NCBI GenBank assembly: GCA_028284935.1
Contig: JANQQQ010000022.1
Location: 62,001-126,000 of the forward strand
Reading direction: 5' to 3'
Length of the DNA: 64,000 bases
Source: Croceivirga sp.
GTDB taxonomy: Bacteria; Bacteroidota; Bacteroidia; Flavobacteriales; Flavobacteriaceae
Shown piece after piece: positions 1-8,643 of the stretch. Each line of letters begins with the position of its first letter. The first letter of the stretch is position 1. Below the pieces are notes generated by a model. The model was not told the DNA's origin and made no database searches. It was given only the letters and a program-made list of their open reading frames with translations. The position numbers were made by a program, and so were the translations under genes.

Positions 1-1824
1 CTGTCTGGTGAAAATCACCTTATCGGACAAGGCTGCTTTTTTAGGACGGGAGTAGCTATAAGGACCAGAAACCAATGGGGTGAAGCGGCCGTTTTTGGGA
101 TTGTATTTAGCATACCCCGCATCTTTAGTGGTTTCATTAAAAGTACTTAGCAATAGGGGCTTGGTGAAGTCAATGGTTTCTTCTTCCTCATCCAAATCCA
201 AGTAGCGGTAGACGGTTTTGGATGGCCTTCCGTCGGTCAACTTTACCTTTTCACCCGAGTTGGGGTCAACTTTCCAGATATCATACCTATCATAGACAAG
301 AACGGATTCGTCTCCCTTGGTCCAACCTGCCACACCATAAGGGAAAGGGTAGTTGGGATAGTCATTTTCCTCATAGTAAAAAACATCTCCTTTGGTTAAA
401 TCCGAACGCTTTCCGGAACGAAGATCATAGGCAAACCAAGTGCTGTCCACCCTGCTATACCCATACCCGTAATCCGCCTTAGGGCTAAGTTGCATACGGG
501 GTACTTTTTTGAATTCATAAAGGGTTTCCCCCGTTTTGGTATTGATGGCCCTGTAATCATAATAGCGCCTTGCCGTCCATTGGCTTTGCAAATCGTACGG
601 GCTACCGGTACGGACCAAAGCAATGGGCGCGTTGCCTTTATCGCCCAATTCGGAATCCTTAAACGATTCATTGGCCAGCATGATGAGTTTGTTATCGTTT
701 ACTTGTATGGCGGAGGTAAACGACTGAATGGAATCGTTCTTTAATTGCAATTCTTGAACCGTGTACAATCTGGGTTCATCATAGGTCCATACCTCCACAT
801 TTACAATTTCTTCATCCAATAATGAGGTATCCTTTTTAATGGGAGGTCTTGTTAACCCAAAATAGAGTTTGGATTCATCTTCTGAAAAATGGACCTTGCC
901 GTATTTGGAGACCACATAACCATTTGGGGCGGCATCATTATCAAGGACCTTAGCAGCTTTTTGTTGCCCTTCTTTCCAAAGAAACAGTTCGTTGGGGCGT
1001 AACTGGATTTTGGTGGTATCGGTATCTACTATAAATCCAACGTTTTTTCCTGAATCACTACATCCCAACTGAAAATACTCTGCCTTTTGGGTTTCATGCA
1101 AGGTTGTTGTAATGTTAGTTTCGAGATTTCGCACATATACGCCAACAGTGCTGTCTTTTGCCATACCTGTGGACGCATATGCTAGGTATTTCCCCCTTTT
1201 TGCAAAGACATAATCCGTGACAAATCTGATGGTATCTTCAGCCTTGGTCTCCAAGTTCAACACCACTAAGTGATAGCCTGTTTTTTTTCCTACTTTTTTG
1301 GGTTTGTCCTTTTTCTTTTTGTCCTTCTGAAGGGAGTCTTTTTTTTCTTCCTTTTTCTCTTTTTTTATGTCCTCCAATTGATAGGCCAAATAGCCGGACC
1401 ATTTTTCCGGGACTTTATGGGATTTCACATTCCCAACTTTACTTAGGGTTTGGTTACCCAAATGGAATATACCAAGTGAATCTTTAGGTAGTTTGTCCTT
1501 TTTTACCTTTCTTTTCTTCATGGCCATAACACTGTCTTTCCACGTTTTTATGGTAAAAACTGCATATTGTGAATCATAGGTAAACTGTCCTTTCTGTCCT
1601 CGATCATATTCCAAAACAAAATTTCCCTTGGCATCCTGAACTTTAAAAAAGTGGTCTTTTTCCCCTTTTTCGAGACTGTATAAAACGTGGTTGCCATCTG
1701 GAGCAATGGCTTCGTCCTTGATGGTGCTCCAAAGGTCAAAATCACTATGGTTCAGTATCTTTTTTTGCCCATAGGAAAGGGTTGTCATTAGGGTCAATGC
1801 AATGAGTGAAGTTCTTGGTAACAT
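1..1824 (-). CDS. S9 family (prolyl oligopeptidase-like) peptidase, C-terminus cut by window edge
   Basis: The frame is open on the minus strand from an ATG at 1824 to the window edge, 608 codons with no stop. It begins with a signal peptide (MLPRTSLIALTLMTTLSYGQ), so the product is exported. What follows is beta-propeller-like sequence with a Lys/Glu/Asp-rich low-complexity insert near residues 150-170, and repeated blades resembling the N-terminal domain of large flavobacterial S9 peptidases (DPP-IV/prolyl oligopeptidase clan). The alpha/beta-hydrolase catalytic domain with the Ser-Asp-His triad would lie beyond position 1 and cannot be checked. Family members typically degrade peptides in the periplasm. 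The divergent neighbour is the pseudouridine synthase gene at 2000. The family call is by resemblance of the propeller only. Confidence 0.72.
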   Translation of the reverse strand, partial: MLPRTSLIALTLMTTLSYGQKKILNHSDFDLWSTIKDEAIAPDGNHVLYSLEKGEKDHFFKVQDAKGNFVLEYDRGQKGQFTYDSQYAVFTIKTWKDSVMAMKKRKVKKDKLPKDSLGIFHLGNQTLSKVGNVKSHKVPEKWSGYLAYQLEDIKKEKKEEKKDSLQKDKKKKDKPKKVGKKTGYHLVVLNLETKAEDTIRFVTDYVFAKRGKYLAYASTGMAKDSTVGVYVRNLETNITTTLHETQKAEYFQLGCSDSGKNVGFIVDTDTTKIQLRPNELFLWKEGQQKAAKVLDNDAAPNGYVVSKYGKVHFSEDESKLYFGLTRPPIKKDTSLLDEEIVNVEVWTYDEPRLYTVQELQLKNDSIQSFTSAIQVNDNKLIMLANESFKDSELGDKGNAPIALVRTGSPYDLQSQWTARRYYDYRAINTKTGETLYEFKKVPRMQLSPKADYGYGYSRVDSTWFAYDLRSGKRSDLTKGDVFYYEENDYPNYPFPYGVAGWTKGDESVLVYDRYDIWKVDPNSGEKVKLTDGRPSKTVYRYLDLDEEEETIDFTKPLLLSTFNETTKDAGYAKYNPKNGRFTPLVSGPYSYSRPKKAALSDKVIFTRQ

Positions 1825-1975
1825 GTCGCTGTGAATTAATCCTTATAAATATAGGGCATCAAGAGCATTTTGGGAGCATCGGCGGAATATGGGCTGATGA
1901 GCAATAACAAATCTTGTTTTCCCATTTTGATTTGGGCACACTAAGGCCAACTGTTCAAAATGGAATTATTAGAAC

Positions 1976-1983
1976 TATCTTTG
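1976..1983 (+). promoter_or_regulatory. Bacteroidota -7 box for the pseudouridine synthase gene
   Basis: TATCTTTG is an exact match to the TAnnTTTG -7 consensus of Bacteroidota housekeeping promoters. It lies 16 bp before the ATG at 2000, which implies a very short leader. No clear -33 TTG was found at the ideal distance. Confidence 0.5.
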
Positions 1984-1999
1984 CAAAAAATTTAGACTG

Positions 2000-2863
2000 A
2001 TGGCGAAATCAGACAACGAACGCAATCGTAGACCGGGCAATCGAAAAGGTACGTTTAAGAAGGGTACTCCCCCCAAGGGAAGTTTTGCCGAAAAGGCCAA
2101 CCGATATGCAGCCCAGAAAAAATCATCCAAACCCAGACCGAACTCCAATCCCGATTTAATTCGATTGAACAAGTACATAGCCAATGCAGGTATTTGTTCC
2201 CGAAGGGAAGCGGATACCTTTATTGCTGCCGGTAATGTAACGGTGAACGGCAAACCTGTGACGGAGATGGGCTATAAGGTGAAAAAGACGGATGATGTCC
2301 GCTTTGATGGTCGGAAATTGAATCCTGAAAAGAAGGAATACGTACTACTCAACAAGCCAAAGAATTTCATCACTACGACCCGTGATGAAAAAGGCAGAAG
2401 GACTGTAATGGAACTGGTGAGTAGTGCCAGTAACAATCGTTTATATCCAGTAGGTCGTTTGGACCGAAATACCACTGGACTTTTATTGTTCACCAATGAT
2501 GGGGATTTGGCCAAAAAACTCACCCACCCCAAACATGGGGTACGTAAAATCTATCATGTACATCTGGAGAAGAATGTGAGTATTGCGGATATTAGAAAGA
2601 TTCGTGAAGGGATCACGTTGGAGGATGGCGAAGTGCAGGTGGATGAAGTCGATTACGTGCAAGGCGCTTCCAAAAAAGAGGTGGGGATTGAAATCCACTC
2701 AGGGAAAAACCGTATTGTACGTCGAATTTTTGAGCATTTGGGGTACGAAGTCTCTAAATTGGACCGTGTGGTTTTTGCAGGGCTTACCAAAAAAGACCTG
2801 CCCCGAGGCCATTGGCGTTTTTTGGCGGAACAAGAAGTGATTAATTTAGGGATGATTAAATAA
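2000..2863 (+). CDS. rluB: RsuA/RluB-family 23S/16S rRNA pseudouridine synthase
   Basis: The 287-residue protein isomerises a specific uridine in rRNA to pseudouridine. After a basic, low-complexity N-terminal tail (about residues 1-50, typical of Bacteroidota members) there is an S4 RNA-binding domain (about 54-100, containing LNKYIANAGICSRREAD). The catalytic domain follows, with the GRLDRNTTGLLLFTNDG motif, whose Asp155 is the catalytic aspartate of the family. The C-terminus has the conserved KNRIVRRIFEHLGY segment. Length and domain order fit RluB/RsuA. Whether the substrate is 23S or 16S rRNA cannot be decided from sequence alone. The ATG at 2000 follows closely on a good -7 box. Confidence 0.88.
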   Translation: MAKSDNERNRRPGNRKGTFKKGTPPKGSFAEKANRYAAQKKSSKPRPNSNPDLIRLNKYIANAGICSRREADTFIAAGNVTVNGKPVTEMGYKVKKTDDVRFDGRKLNPEKKEYVLLNKPKNFITTTRDEKGRRTVMELVSSASNNRLYPVGRLDRNTTGLLLFTNDGDLAKKLTHPKHGVRKIYHVHLEKNVSIADIRKIREGITLEDGEVQVDEVDYVQGASKKEVGIEIHSGKNRIVRRIFEHLGYEVSKLDRVVFAGLTKKDLPRGHWRFLAEQEVINLGMIK

Positions 2864-2904
2864 TGTAGGGCATTTTCCTTAAGCCTATTTTACGCTTTGG
2901 GTTC

Positions 2905-3633
2905 TCAAGAAATTTGGTGTAATCTATCCCGTTCTATTTTTGTTACTAGGACGATTAATAGTTCTTGATCGCTTTTGGTCAGTGTATTAAATAATTGATT
3001 GCCCTGCCTCAACGCGTCAAGGCCAAATTCAAGCCCTTTGACTTGACTTCTTGAATACGCTTTATTATTCTTTTTCATCACTACAATCAAATATTCAATG
3101 ATCTCGATGATTTTTTTCATCAAGACTTGGTTGTGCAGTGTCTCAAAAAGCGATTGGGTGGTTTGGATGAACTCTTCAATTTCGTCCTTGGGCAATAAAC
3201 TGATCAACCTATTAATTTTGCCCAAATCATAGGGGGGGATAATATTGTTTTTGATAGCTTCCTCAATAAAAATAGTTTCGAATTTTGTGGCTGCTCGAAA
3301 GGATTTTAAGGCTTTCAATCCGGTTGTTACAATTTTTGGTAGGTGCCTTCCATAGGTGAAGATGAGCTTGGAAGTATCCAATACCACTTGAATCAATTTT
3401 TGAGGCCGCCTAAGGAAGTCGTCCAAACTTTTGAAGGCCTCGTCCAATTCCATCCGTTTTTCAAAATTAGGATAGACGTAGTCCAAAAAAAAGTCCCTGA
3501 ACCCAACAACGGTTTCCTCGGGTATCGTTTCCGGAATGTTATAGTGACGTTGAAGCTTTTGATATTGATACCGTTCGCGGATGGAATTCCGATACCCCTC
3601 AATGATATCTTGTAAAATTTCCGCTCTGGTCAT
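2905..3633 (-). CDS. conserved hypothetical protein, helical
   Basis: The 242-residue protein has no signal peptide or membrane segment and is predominantly charged and amphipathic, consistent with an all-helical cytosolic protein. I do not recognise the family. Visible features are an aromatic/basic N-terminus (RERYQYQKLQRHY), a central LRRPQKLIQVVLDTSKLIF stretch and a C-terminal ILIVLVTKIERDRL-type helix. It ends convergently with the pseudouridine synthase gene (41 bp apart). Its ATG is 42 bp from the stop of the upstream reductase gene on the same strand, so the two could be co-transcribed. Confidence 0.6.
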   Translation of the reverse strand: MTRAEILQDIIEGYRNSIRERYQYQKLQRHYNIPETIPEETVVGFRDFFLDYVYPNFEKRMELDEAFKSLDDFLRRPQKLIQVVLDTSKLIFTYGRHLPKIVTTGLKALKSFRAATKFETIFIEEAIKNNIIPPYDLGKINRLISLLPKDEIEEFIQTTQSLFETLHNQVLMKKIIEIIEYLIVVMKKNNKAYSRSQVKGLEFGLDALRQGNQLFNTLTKSDQELLIVLVTKIERDRLHQIS

Positions 3634-3675
3634 CTAGTCATAGTTCGTTGCATTTAAAGCGACTTTTGGATTTTT

Positions 3676-4233
3676 CTATTTCTTGCCTATTTCATAGACC
3701 AGTTCCACCATACCGTCCTTAAAAGCGGTCACATCCTTTAAATGGAGTGGGATTTCTTTTCCTAAGTAGTCAAAAAAGAGCGTTCCATCACCCAAAAGTA
3801 TTGGGATGATGGTGATGTTGAGTTCATCGGCCAATCCCAGTCGAAGAAATTCTTTTGTCAGCATAGCTCCTCCAACCATCCATATATTTTGGAATCGGGT
3901 TCTAAGCTGTTTCGTCATTATTTCATTCAATTCGCCTGCAATGAACTGCACACTTTCTTTATCTGATTTCAGGTTTCTTTTTGTGAGGACAAAAACAGGA
4001 ACGTCACCATAAGGCCAACCCAATTCCAGGGCACGTTCATACGTCTTGGAACCCATAACATAACAATCTATAGATGCCAAGAATTCAACAACGTATTCTT
4101 TTGTGAGCTCAACTCCCTTTTCATAGGTGTCTTTGGAGTGCATCCAAGAAACACTCCCGTCTTTTTTGGCGATAAAGCCATCAAGACTGGACACCATATG
4201 AATCGTTATTTTGGAATTGTCTGTTTTCATCAT
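3676..4233 (-). CDS. dihydrofolate reductase / RibD C-terminal family protein
   Basis: The 185-residue protein belongs to the RibD_C/DHFR-like fold family of NADPH-dependent reductases (the YyaP/YwjB type in Gram-positives). Visible motifs are the N-terminal VSSLDGFIAKKDGSVSW strand-loop, DCYVMGSKTYERALELGWPYG in the middle, and the glycine-rich nucleotide-binding IWMVGGAMLTKEFLRLGLADEL followed by IPILLGDGTLFF. Stand-alone proteins of this type rarely act in riboflavin synthesis and their substrate is generally unknown. Two ATGs are adjacent at the start. Confidence 0.8.
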   Translation of the reverse strand: MMKTDNSKITIHMVSSLDGFIAKKDGSVSWMHSKDTYEKGVELTKEYVVEFLASIDCYVMGSKTYERALELGWPYGDVPVFVLTKRNLKSDKESVQFIAGELNEIMTKQLRTRFQNIWMVGGAMLTKEFLRLGLADELNITIIPILLGDGTLFFDYLGKEIPLHLKDVTAFKDGMVELVYEIGKK

Positions 4234-4276
4234 TCAAATATTCGCTAAGAAGCTCAAAATGATAGGATGATTAAAT

Positions 4277-5596
4277 TTAAAATGAGTCTATCATTTTCAT
4301 CTTTTTCTTTATTTCCTCCAAGCACAACTTCCCCAAACTCCCCTCATGAGTATGTTGAATGTCCCTTTTGGGTTTAAAATTGCCATTTTCGATGGCCTTG
4401 CCCATGGTTTTGTACGCATCCCTGAAGGGCATTCCATTTTTGACCATTTCATTAAGGGTATCCACACTAAAGAGGTAGTCATATTTAGGGTCCTCCAGAA
4501 TTTTGTTATTCACTTTAACTTCCTTTAGACTAAAGGTCATCAGTTCCAAACAGGCTTTTATATCCTGTAAAGCGGGTACCATGATGTCCTTGACCACTTG
4601 AAGGTCCCTATGATAGCCGCTCGGTAGATTGTTGGTCACCAGCGTCAATTGATTGGGTACTGCCTGTATTTTGTTGCATTTGGCCCGTATCAATTCAAAA
4701 ACATCCGGATTCTTTTTATGGGGCATGATGCTGCTGCCCGTGGTCAGCTCATTGGGGAAGGAGATAAAATCAAAATTCTGGCTCATGTAGAGCGTGATGT
4801 CCATGGCCAATTTGGATAAGGTTGCCGCAATACTCGAAATACCGAAAGCGGCCGCTTTTTCTACCTTACCGCGACCCATCTGGGCCGCTACGACGTTATA
4901 TTTTAAGGTTTCAAAACCCATTTCTTGGGTAGTAAAGGTCCTATCAACTGGAAAAGAGCTGCCATAACCTGCGGCACTTCCCAACGGATTCTGGTCGGTA
5001 ACTTTGTAGGCCGCTTGCACGAAGTACAAATCGTCGATCAAGCTTTCGGCATAGGCTGAAAACCATAACCCAAAAGAGGAGGGCATTGCAATCTGTAAAT
5101 GGGTATAGCCTGGCAAAAGTACTTTTTGGTGTTTTTCGGCCAACTTCAACAACAGATCAAATAGGTCTTTCACCTGATTTTTGATTTCGGTGAGTTCATC
5201 CTTCAAGTAGAGCTGCATGGCTACCAGCACCTGATCATTCCGGGAACGTGCCGTATGGATTTTCTTCCCGGTATCCCCCAATTTTTCTATTAATAGAAAT
5301 TCGATTTTGGAGTGCATGTCCTCAAAATCATCCTCAATGGTAAATTGCCCTTTTTCAATACGCTTAGCAATTACGCCAAGTTCCTTGACCAATGCTTTTC
5401 CTTCCTCCTTGGAAATCAAGCCTACTTTGGCCAACATTTTGGCATGGGCCGTTGAGGCAATAACATCATATTTGGCTAAAAACAAATCCAATTCTCGGTC
5501 ATTGCCTACGGTAAAGTGGTCTATCTTTTTATCGGTACTAAAACCTTTGTCCCAGAGTTTCATATGTTCAAATTCAATTTCAAATATCGGGTTCAA
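4277..5596 (-). CDS. argH: argininosuccinate lyase
   Basis: The 439-residue enzyme cleaves argininosuccinate to arginine and fumarate, the last step of arginine synthesis. It has the fumarase/aspartase superfamily signature GSSIMPHKKNPD, the HTARSRNDQV motif and the LPGYTHLQIAMPSSF motif with the catalytic His. It is the last gene of the arginine operon, 39 bp after the ACT-domain gene. It is about 20-25 residues shorter than Escherichia coli ArgH, mostly at the C-terminus, as seen in other Bacteroidota members. Confidence 0.95.
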   Translation of the reverse strand: MNPIFEIEFEHMKLWDKGFSTDKKIDHFTVGNDRELDLFLAKYDVIASTAHAKMLAKVGLISKEEGKALVKELGVIAKRIEKGQFTIEDDFEDMHSKIEFLLIEKLGDTGKKIHTARSRNDQVLVAMQLYLKDELTEIKNQVKDLFDLLLKLAEKHQKVLLPGYTHLQIAMPSSFGLWFSAYAESLIDDLYFVQAAYKVTDQNPLGSAAGYGSSFPVDRTFTTQEMGFETLKYNVVAAQMGRGKVEKAAAFGISSIAATLSKLAMDITLYMSQNFDFISFPNELTTGSSIMPHKKNPDVFELIRAKCNKIQAVPNQLTLVTNNLPSGYHRDLQVVKDIMVPALQDIKACLELMTFSLKEVKVNNKILEDPKYDYLFSVDTLNEMVKNGMPFRDAYKTMGKAIENGNFKPKRDIQHTHEGSLGKLCLEEIKKKMKMIDSF

Positions 5597-5635
5597 ATAG
5601 CAATACCTTGTGTTTGAACCTTGAAATAGGGTTTT

Positions 5636-6031
5636 TTATTTGCCTTTTAAATTGTCCAGCACTTCCATGGCTTTATGGGCATCCTTCCTAGGCACAAAAA
5701 TATGATCGTGATAATAGGCTGCTACTATATTACAACTGATTTTTTGTGTTGCCAGAGCACTGGAAATAGTAGATGTCAAGCCCACGGCTTCCAATGAGGA
5801 GTGCACGGTCAGGGCTATCCACGCTGCGATATAGTTATAGTTTAGGTGTAAGTCATCTGCTTTTTTCTTATCAAGAATCAAGGTCGTACCTTCATTTTCT
5901 TTGAACGTCCCAATAACATCGCAAAAAGCAATTGCTGAACTATCCTCTACACTTACAAAGACATATTCGCCTTTTTGAAGTATGGGATCCATTTTATTTA
6001 ATAGCTCGGATAAATTGGTCTTTCCTTCCAT
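5636..6031 (-). CDS. small ACT-domain protein in the arginine operon
   Basis: The 131-residue cytosolic protein is built of two ACT-like halves. The C-terminal half (IAAWIALTVHSSLEAVGLTSTISSALA, then ISCNIVAAYYHDHIFVP) matches the CASTOR/COG3602-type ACT proteins. ACT domains usually bind amino acids and regulate enzymes or transcription. The gene sits 5 bp after argE' and 39 bp before argH, so it is part of the arginine operon. A ligand of arginine, ornithine or a pathway intermediate is a reasonable inference, but no partner is visible. No enzymatic domain is fused to it. Confidence 0.78.
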   Translation of the reverse strand: MEGKTNLSELLNKMDPILQKGEYVFVSVEDSSAIAFCDVIGTFKENEGTTLILDKKKADDLHLNYNYIAAWIALTVHSSLEAVGLTSTISSALATQKISCNIVAAYYHDHIFVPRKDAHKAMEVLDNLKGK

Positions 6032-6036
6032 TGGGT

Positions 6037-7110
6037 CTATTTGGAAAAAAAGCCTTCAAGAATATCAATATACAATCCCACGGCCTCCTTAACCTCCTCC
6101 ACATAGATAAATTCATCGGCCGAGTGGGAACGCGGGCTATAACCAGGTCCCAGTTTCAAGGACTGGCAGCTGAGCTTTGCTTGATCGGACAATGTTGGAG
6201 AACCGTAGGTTGTTCTTCCCAAGGCAATACCGGATTGTACCAATGGATGCTCCATGGCAATGGAAGAACTGTCCTTATTCAACGATCGAGGGGTTAATTG
6301 GCAGGGCGCTTCCTTTTGAAGGATTTCATTGATTTCCCTATTGGAATAGCAATCATTTATCCGAGTATCAATTACCAAATCAACGTGGGCGGGCACCACA
6401 TTGTGTTGGCTTCCGGCACTGATCTGCGTAACCGTAATCTTTACAGGCCCCAATACTTCCGAGACCTTTTCAAATTCATAGTTTTTAAACCATTCCAGTA
6501 CTTCCGAAGTCTTGTAAATGGCACTATCATCATTGGGATGGGCGGCATGTGATGGGGTGCCCAAAACTTTGCCATCATACACAATCAGTCCCTTTTCGGC
6601 GATGGCCAATTGCATTTCTGTGGGCTCCCCAACGATGGCAACATCAATTTTTGGTAAAATGGGGAGTAGTGCCAAAAGGCTTTTTGCACCGGCATCTTCC
6701 TCTTCCCCTGTAGCAGCCATAATAAGATTATGACTAAGGTCTTCACGCTCATAAAAATGGACAAAGGTAGCTAGAAGGCTACAGAGTGCTCCCCCAGCAT
6801 CATTACTGCCCAAGCCGTACAATTTTCCATCTTCAACATGCGGGTGAAACGGGTCTTTGGTATAGGCGGAATTGGGCTTGACCGTGTCATGGTGCGAATT
6901 TAACAGTAGATTGGGCTTGCTTTCATCATAGCGCTTATTGAATGCATAGATATTGTTGTGTTGACGTTGGGTCTCCACCCCGAATTTTTTGAGCCATGCA
7001 TCAATGGCCTTAGCAGTGCCGTCTTCTTCTTCTGAAAGTGATGGAATGGAAATCAGCTGATGCAATAATTCCAGTGCTTCTTGAGCCAATGTTTGCCTTG
7101 TAACTGTCAT
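6037..7110 (-). CDS. argE: M20 metallopeptidase-family deacylase, probable N-succinyl(acetyl)-citrulline/ornithine deacylase
   Basis: The 357-residue zinc amidohydrolase has the M20 motifs LLLNSHHDTVKP (metal His and Asp), GLGSNDAGGALCSLL (bridging Asp) and ATGEEEDAGAKSLL (catalytic Glu). In the Bacteroidota/Xanthomonas arginine pathway the acyl group is removed after carbamoylation, so the likely substrate is N-acylcitrulline rather than N-acetylornithine. With the ArgF' call in this operon, N-succinylcitrulline is most likely. It overlaps argB by 4 bp. Confidence 0.88.
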   Translation of the reverse strand: MTVTRQTLAQEALELLHQLISIPSLSEEEDGTAKAIDAWLKKFGVETQRQHNNIYAFNKRYDESKPNLLLNSHHDTVKPNSAYTKDPFHPHVEDGKLYGLGSNDAGGALCSLLATFVHFYEREDLSHNLIMAATGEEEDAGAKSLLALLPILPKIDVAIVGEPTEMQLAIAEKGLIVYDGKVLGTPSHAAHPNDDSAIYKTSEVLEWFKNYEFEKVSEVLGPVKITVTQISAGSQHNVVPAHVDLVIDTRINDCYSNREINEILQKEAPCQLTPRSLNKDSSSIAMEHPLVQSGIALGRTTYGSPTLSDQAKLSCQSLKLGPGYSPRSHSADEFIYVEEVKEAVGLYIDILEGFFSK

Positions 7111-7886
7111 AAAACCAGTCTTGTATAATTTGTATTTTCTTGTTCAAACAACCCTAAATTCCCAATACGCACCTCTGACACCCCATTTTTTAGGGCCTCG
7201 AAGCAATTATGCAGTTTGGGTAACATTCCCTCTGCAATACTACCCTCCTTCAACAACTTTTCATAGGATTTGGAATCAATTTTTTGGATAACCGATGCTT
7301 TGTCATGGATATCCTTTAAAACGCCATCTAATTCAAAGCAATAATTTAGCGTAGTCTTAAATAAGGAACTTAACCCTACGGCCAAAGCCGAAGCTATGGT
7401 ATCGGCATTGGTGTTCAACAACTGTCCCTTCTGGTCATGTGTAAGTGCACAAAATACAGGGGTAAGCCCGATATTCAAGATTTCGGTCAATCTTTGGGCA
7501 TTAATGCCATTGACATCGCCGGCAAAACCATAATCGATATCCTTTACCTGTCGTTTATGGGCGCTAATACTATTGGCATCTGCTCCGCTCATTCCGATGG
7601 CATCAGTATTCAGCCCCTGTAGTTGGGCTACGATAGTCTTATTGACCAGTCCCCCGTAGACCATAGTCACCACATCAAGGGTTTTTATATCGGTGATTCG
7701 GCGTCCATGGACCATTTTTGGTTCAATTCCCAGTTGATGCAAGAGCTCGGAAGCTTTTTTGCCCCCACCATGAACCAAGATTTTGGGGCCTGCAACGGCC
7801 GAAAACAGTTTCAAAAACTGACGAAGTTGCACGTCATTTTCGATGATGTTGCTACCTATTTTGAATATGAATAGTTTTTTCTTCAC
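7107..7886 (-). CDS. argB: N-acylglutamate kinase
   Basis: The 259-residue amino-acid kinase phosphorylates N-acylglutamate, the second step of arginine synthesis. Motifs: the FKIGSNIIEN N-terminal nucleotide loop, ILVHGGGKKASELL, MVYGGLVNKTIVAQL and the C-terminal GMLPKLHNCFEAL. Bacteroidota homologues act on N-succinyl- or N-acetylglutamate. The start is a GTG at 7886, two bases after the stop of the SDR gene. No better ATG exists upstream in frame, so this is a tightly coupled non-ATG start. Confidence 0.92.
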   Translation of the reverse strand: MKKKLFIFKIGSNIIENDVQLRQFLKLFSAVAGPKILVHGGGKKASELLHQLGIEPKMVHGRRITDIKTLDVVTMVYGGLVNKTIVAQLQGLNTDAIGMSGADANSISAHKRQVKDIDYGFAGDVNGINAQRLTEILNIGLTPVFCALTHDQKGQLLNTNADTIASALAVGLSSLFKTTLNYCFELDGVLKDIHDKASVIQKIDSKSYEKLLKEGSIAEGMLPKLHNCFEALKNGVSEVRIGNLGLFEQENTNYTRLVL

Positions 7887-7887
7887 C

Positions 7888-8643
7888 TCATGCGTTTAAT
7901 ATTCCACCGTCAATAGTCATTGCAGTTCCAGTTATCCAAGAAGAATCTTCAGACACAAGAAATAGTGCCAGTTTAGCAATGTCTTCAGGAGTTCCCAGAC
8001 GATTCAATAGTGTTGCCCTTTCTGCACTTTCAACAGCTTCTTGGGGATTAGGAAAAGCTCGTGCCGAATCCCATATCAAAGGGGTGTCCACCGGTCCGGG
8101 ACAAATGGCATTTACCCTGATTTTTGGAGCATATTCAACAGCCATTTGACGCATTAAAGCCAAAGTTGCCCCTTTTGAAGCACAATAGGCTGGATGATTG
8201 GGAAAACCCTTAAATGCTGCAATGGAGGCATTGATGAGGATAGTGCCACCATCATCCTTTAGTAAATAGGGAATGGCATATTTAGAAATATAAAATAGGG
8301 AACTGAGGTTTACATCTAGGGTTCTTTTCCATTCTGCGATAGGTAAATCTATCACATTGCCCAATCCTAGGATTCCGGCATTCAACGAGAGTATGTCCAA
8401 ACGACCAAATGCATTAATAGCTTCTGTGACAAGCCTTTTGTTATAATCAACATTGCCTACATCCCCAGGAATAAAAACAGAACCGGAGAGTTCTTGTGCC
8501 AAGGCATTGCCCCTTTCTTTATTGCGCCCTGAAAGGATAATCTTTGCACCATGTTCGTAAAAGGAAGTGGCAATACCTCTACCCATCCCACTTGTTGCCC
8601 CAGTAACAATACAGACTTTATCTTCTAATTTGCTCTTTTCCAT
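7888..8643 (-). CDS. SDR family oxidoreductase inserted in the arginine operon
   Basis: The 251-residue classical short-chain dehydrogenase/reductase has the Rossmann motif VTGATSGMGRGIA, the NAG motif (LNAGILGLGN), a catalytic Ser in INASIAAFKG, the YCASK catalytic Tyr-x3-Lys and the ICPGPVDTPL segment. Its ATG abuts the argF' stop and its stop lies one base before the argB start, so it is translated as part of the operon. No step of the known arginine pathway needs an SDR. Its substrate is unknown, and it may serve a side branch or repair reaction. Confidence 0.85.
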   Translation of the reverse strand: MEKSKLEDKVCIVTGATSGMGRGIATSFYEHGAKIILSGRNKERGNALAQELSGSVFIPGDVGNVDYNKRLVTEAINAFGRLDILSLNAGILGLGNVIDLPIAEWKRTLDVNLSSLFYISKYAIPYLLKDDGGTILINASIAAFKGFPNHPAYCASKGATLALMRQMAVEYAPKIRVNAICPGPVDTPLIWDSARAFPNPQEAVESAERATLLNRLGTPEDIAKLALFLVSEDSSWITGTAMTIDGGILNA

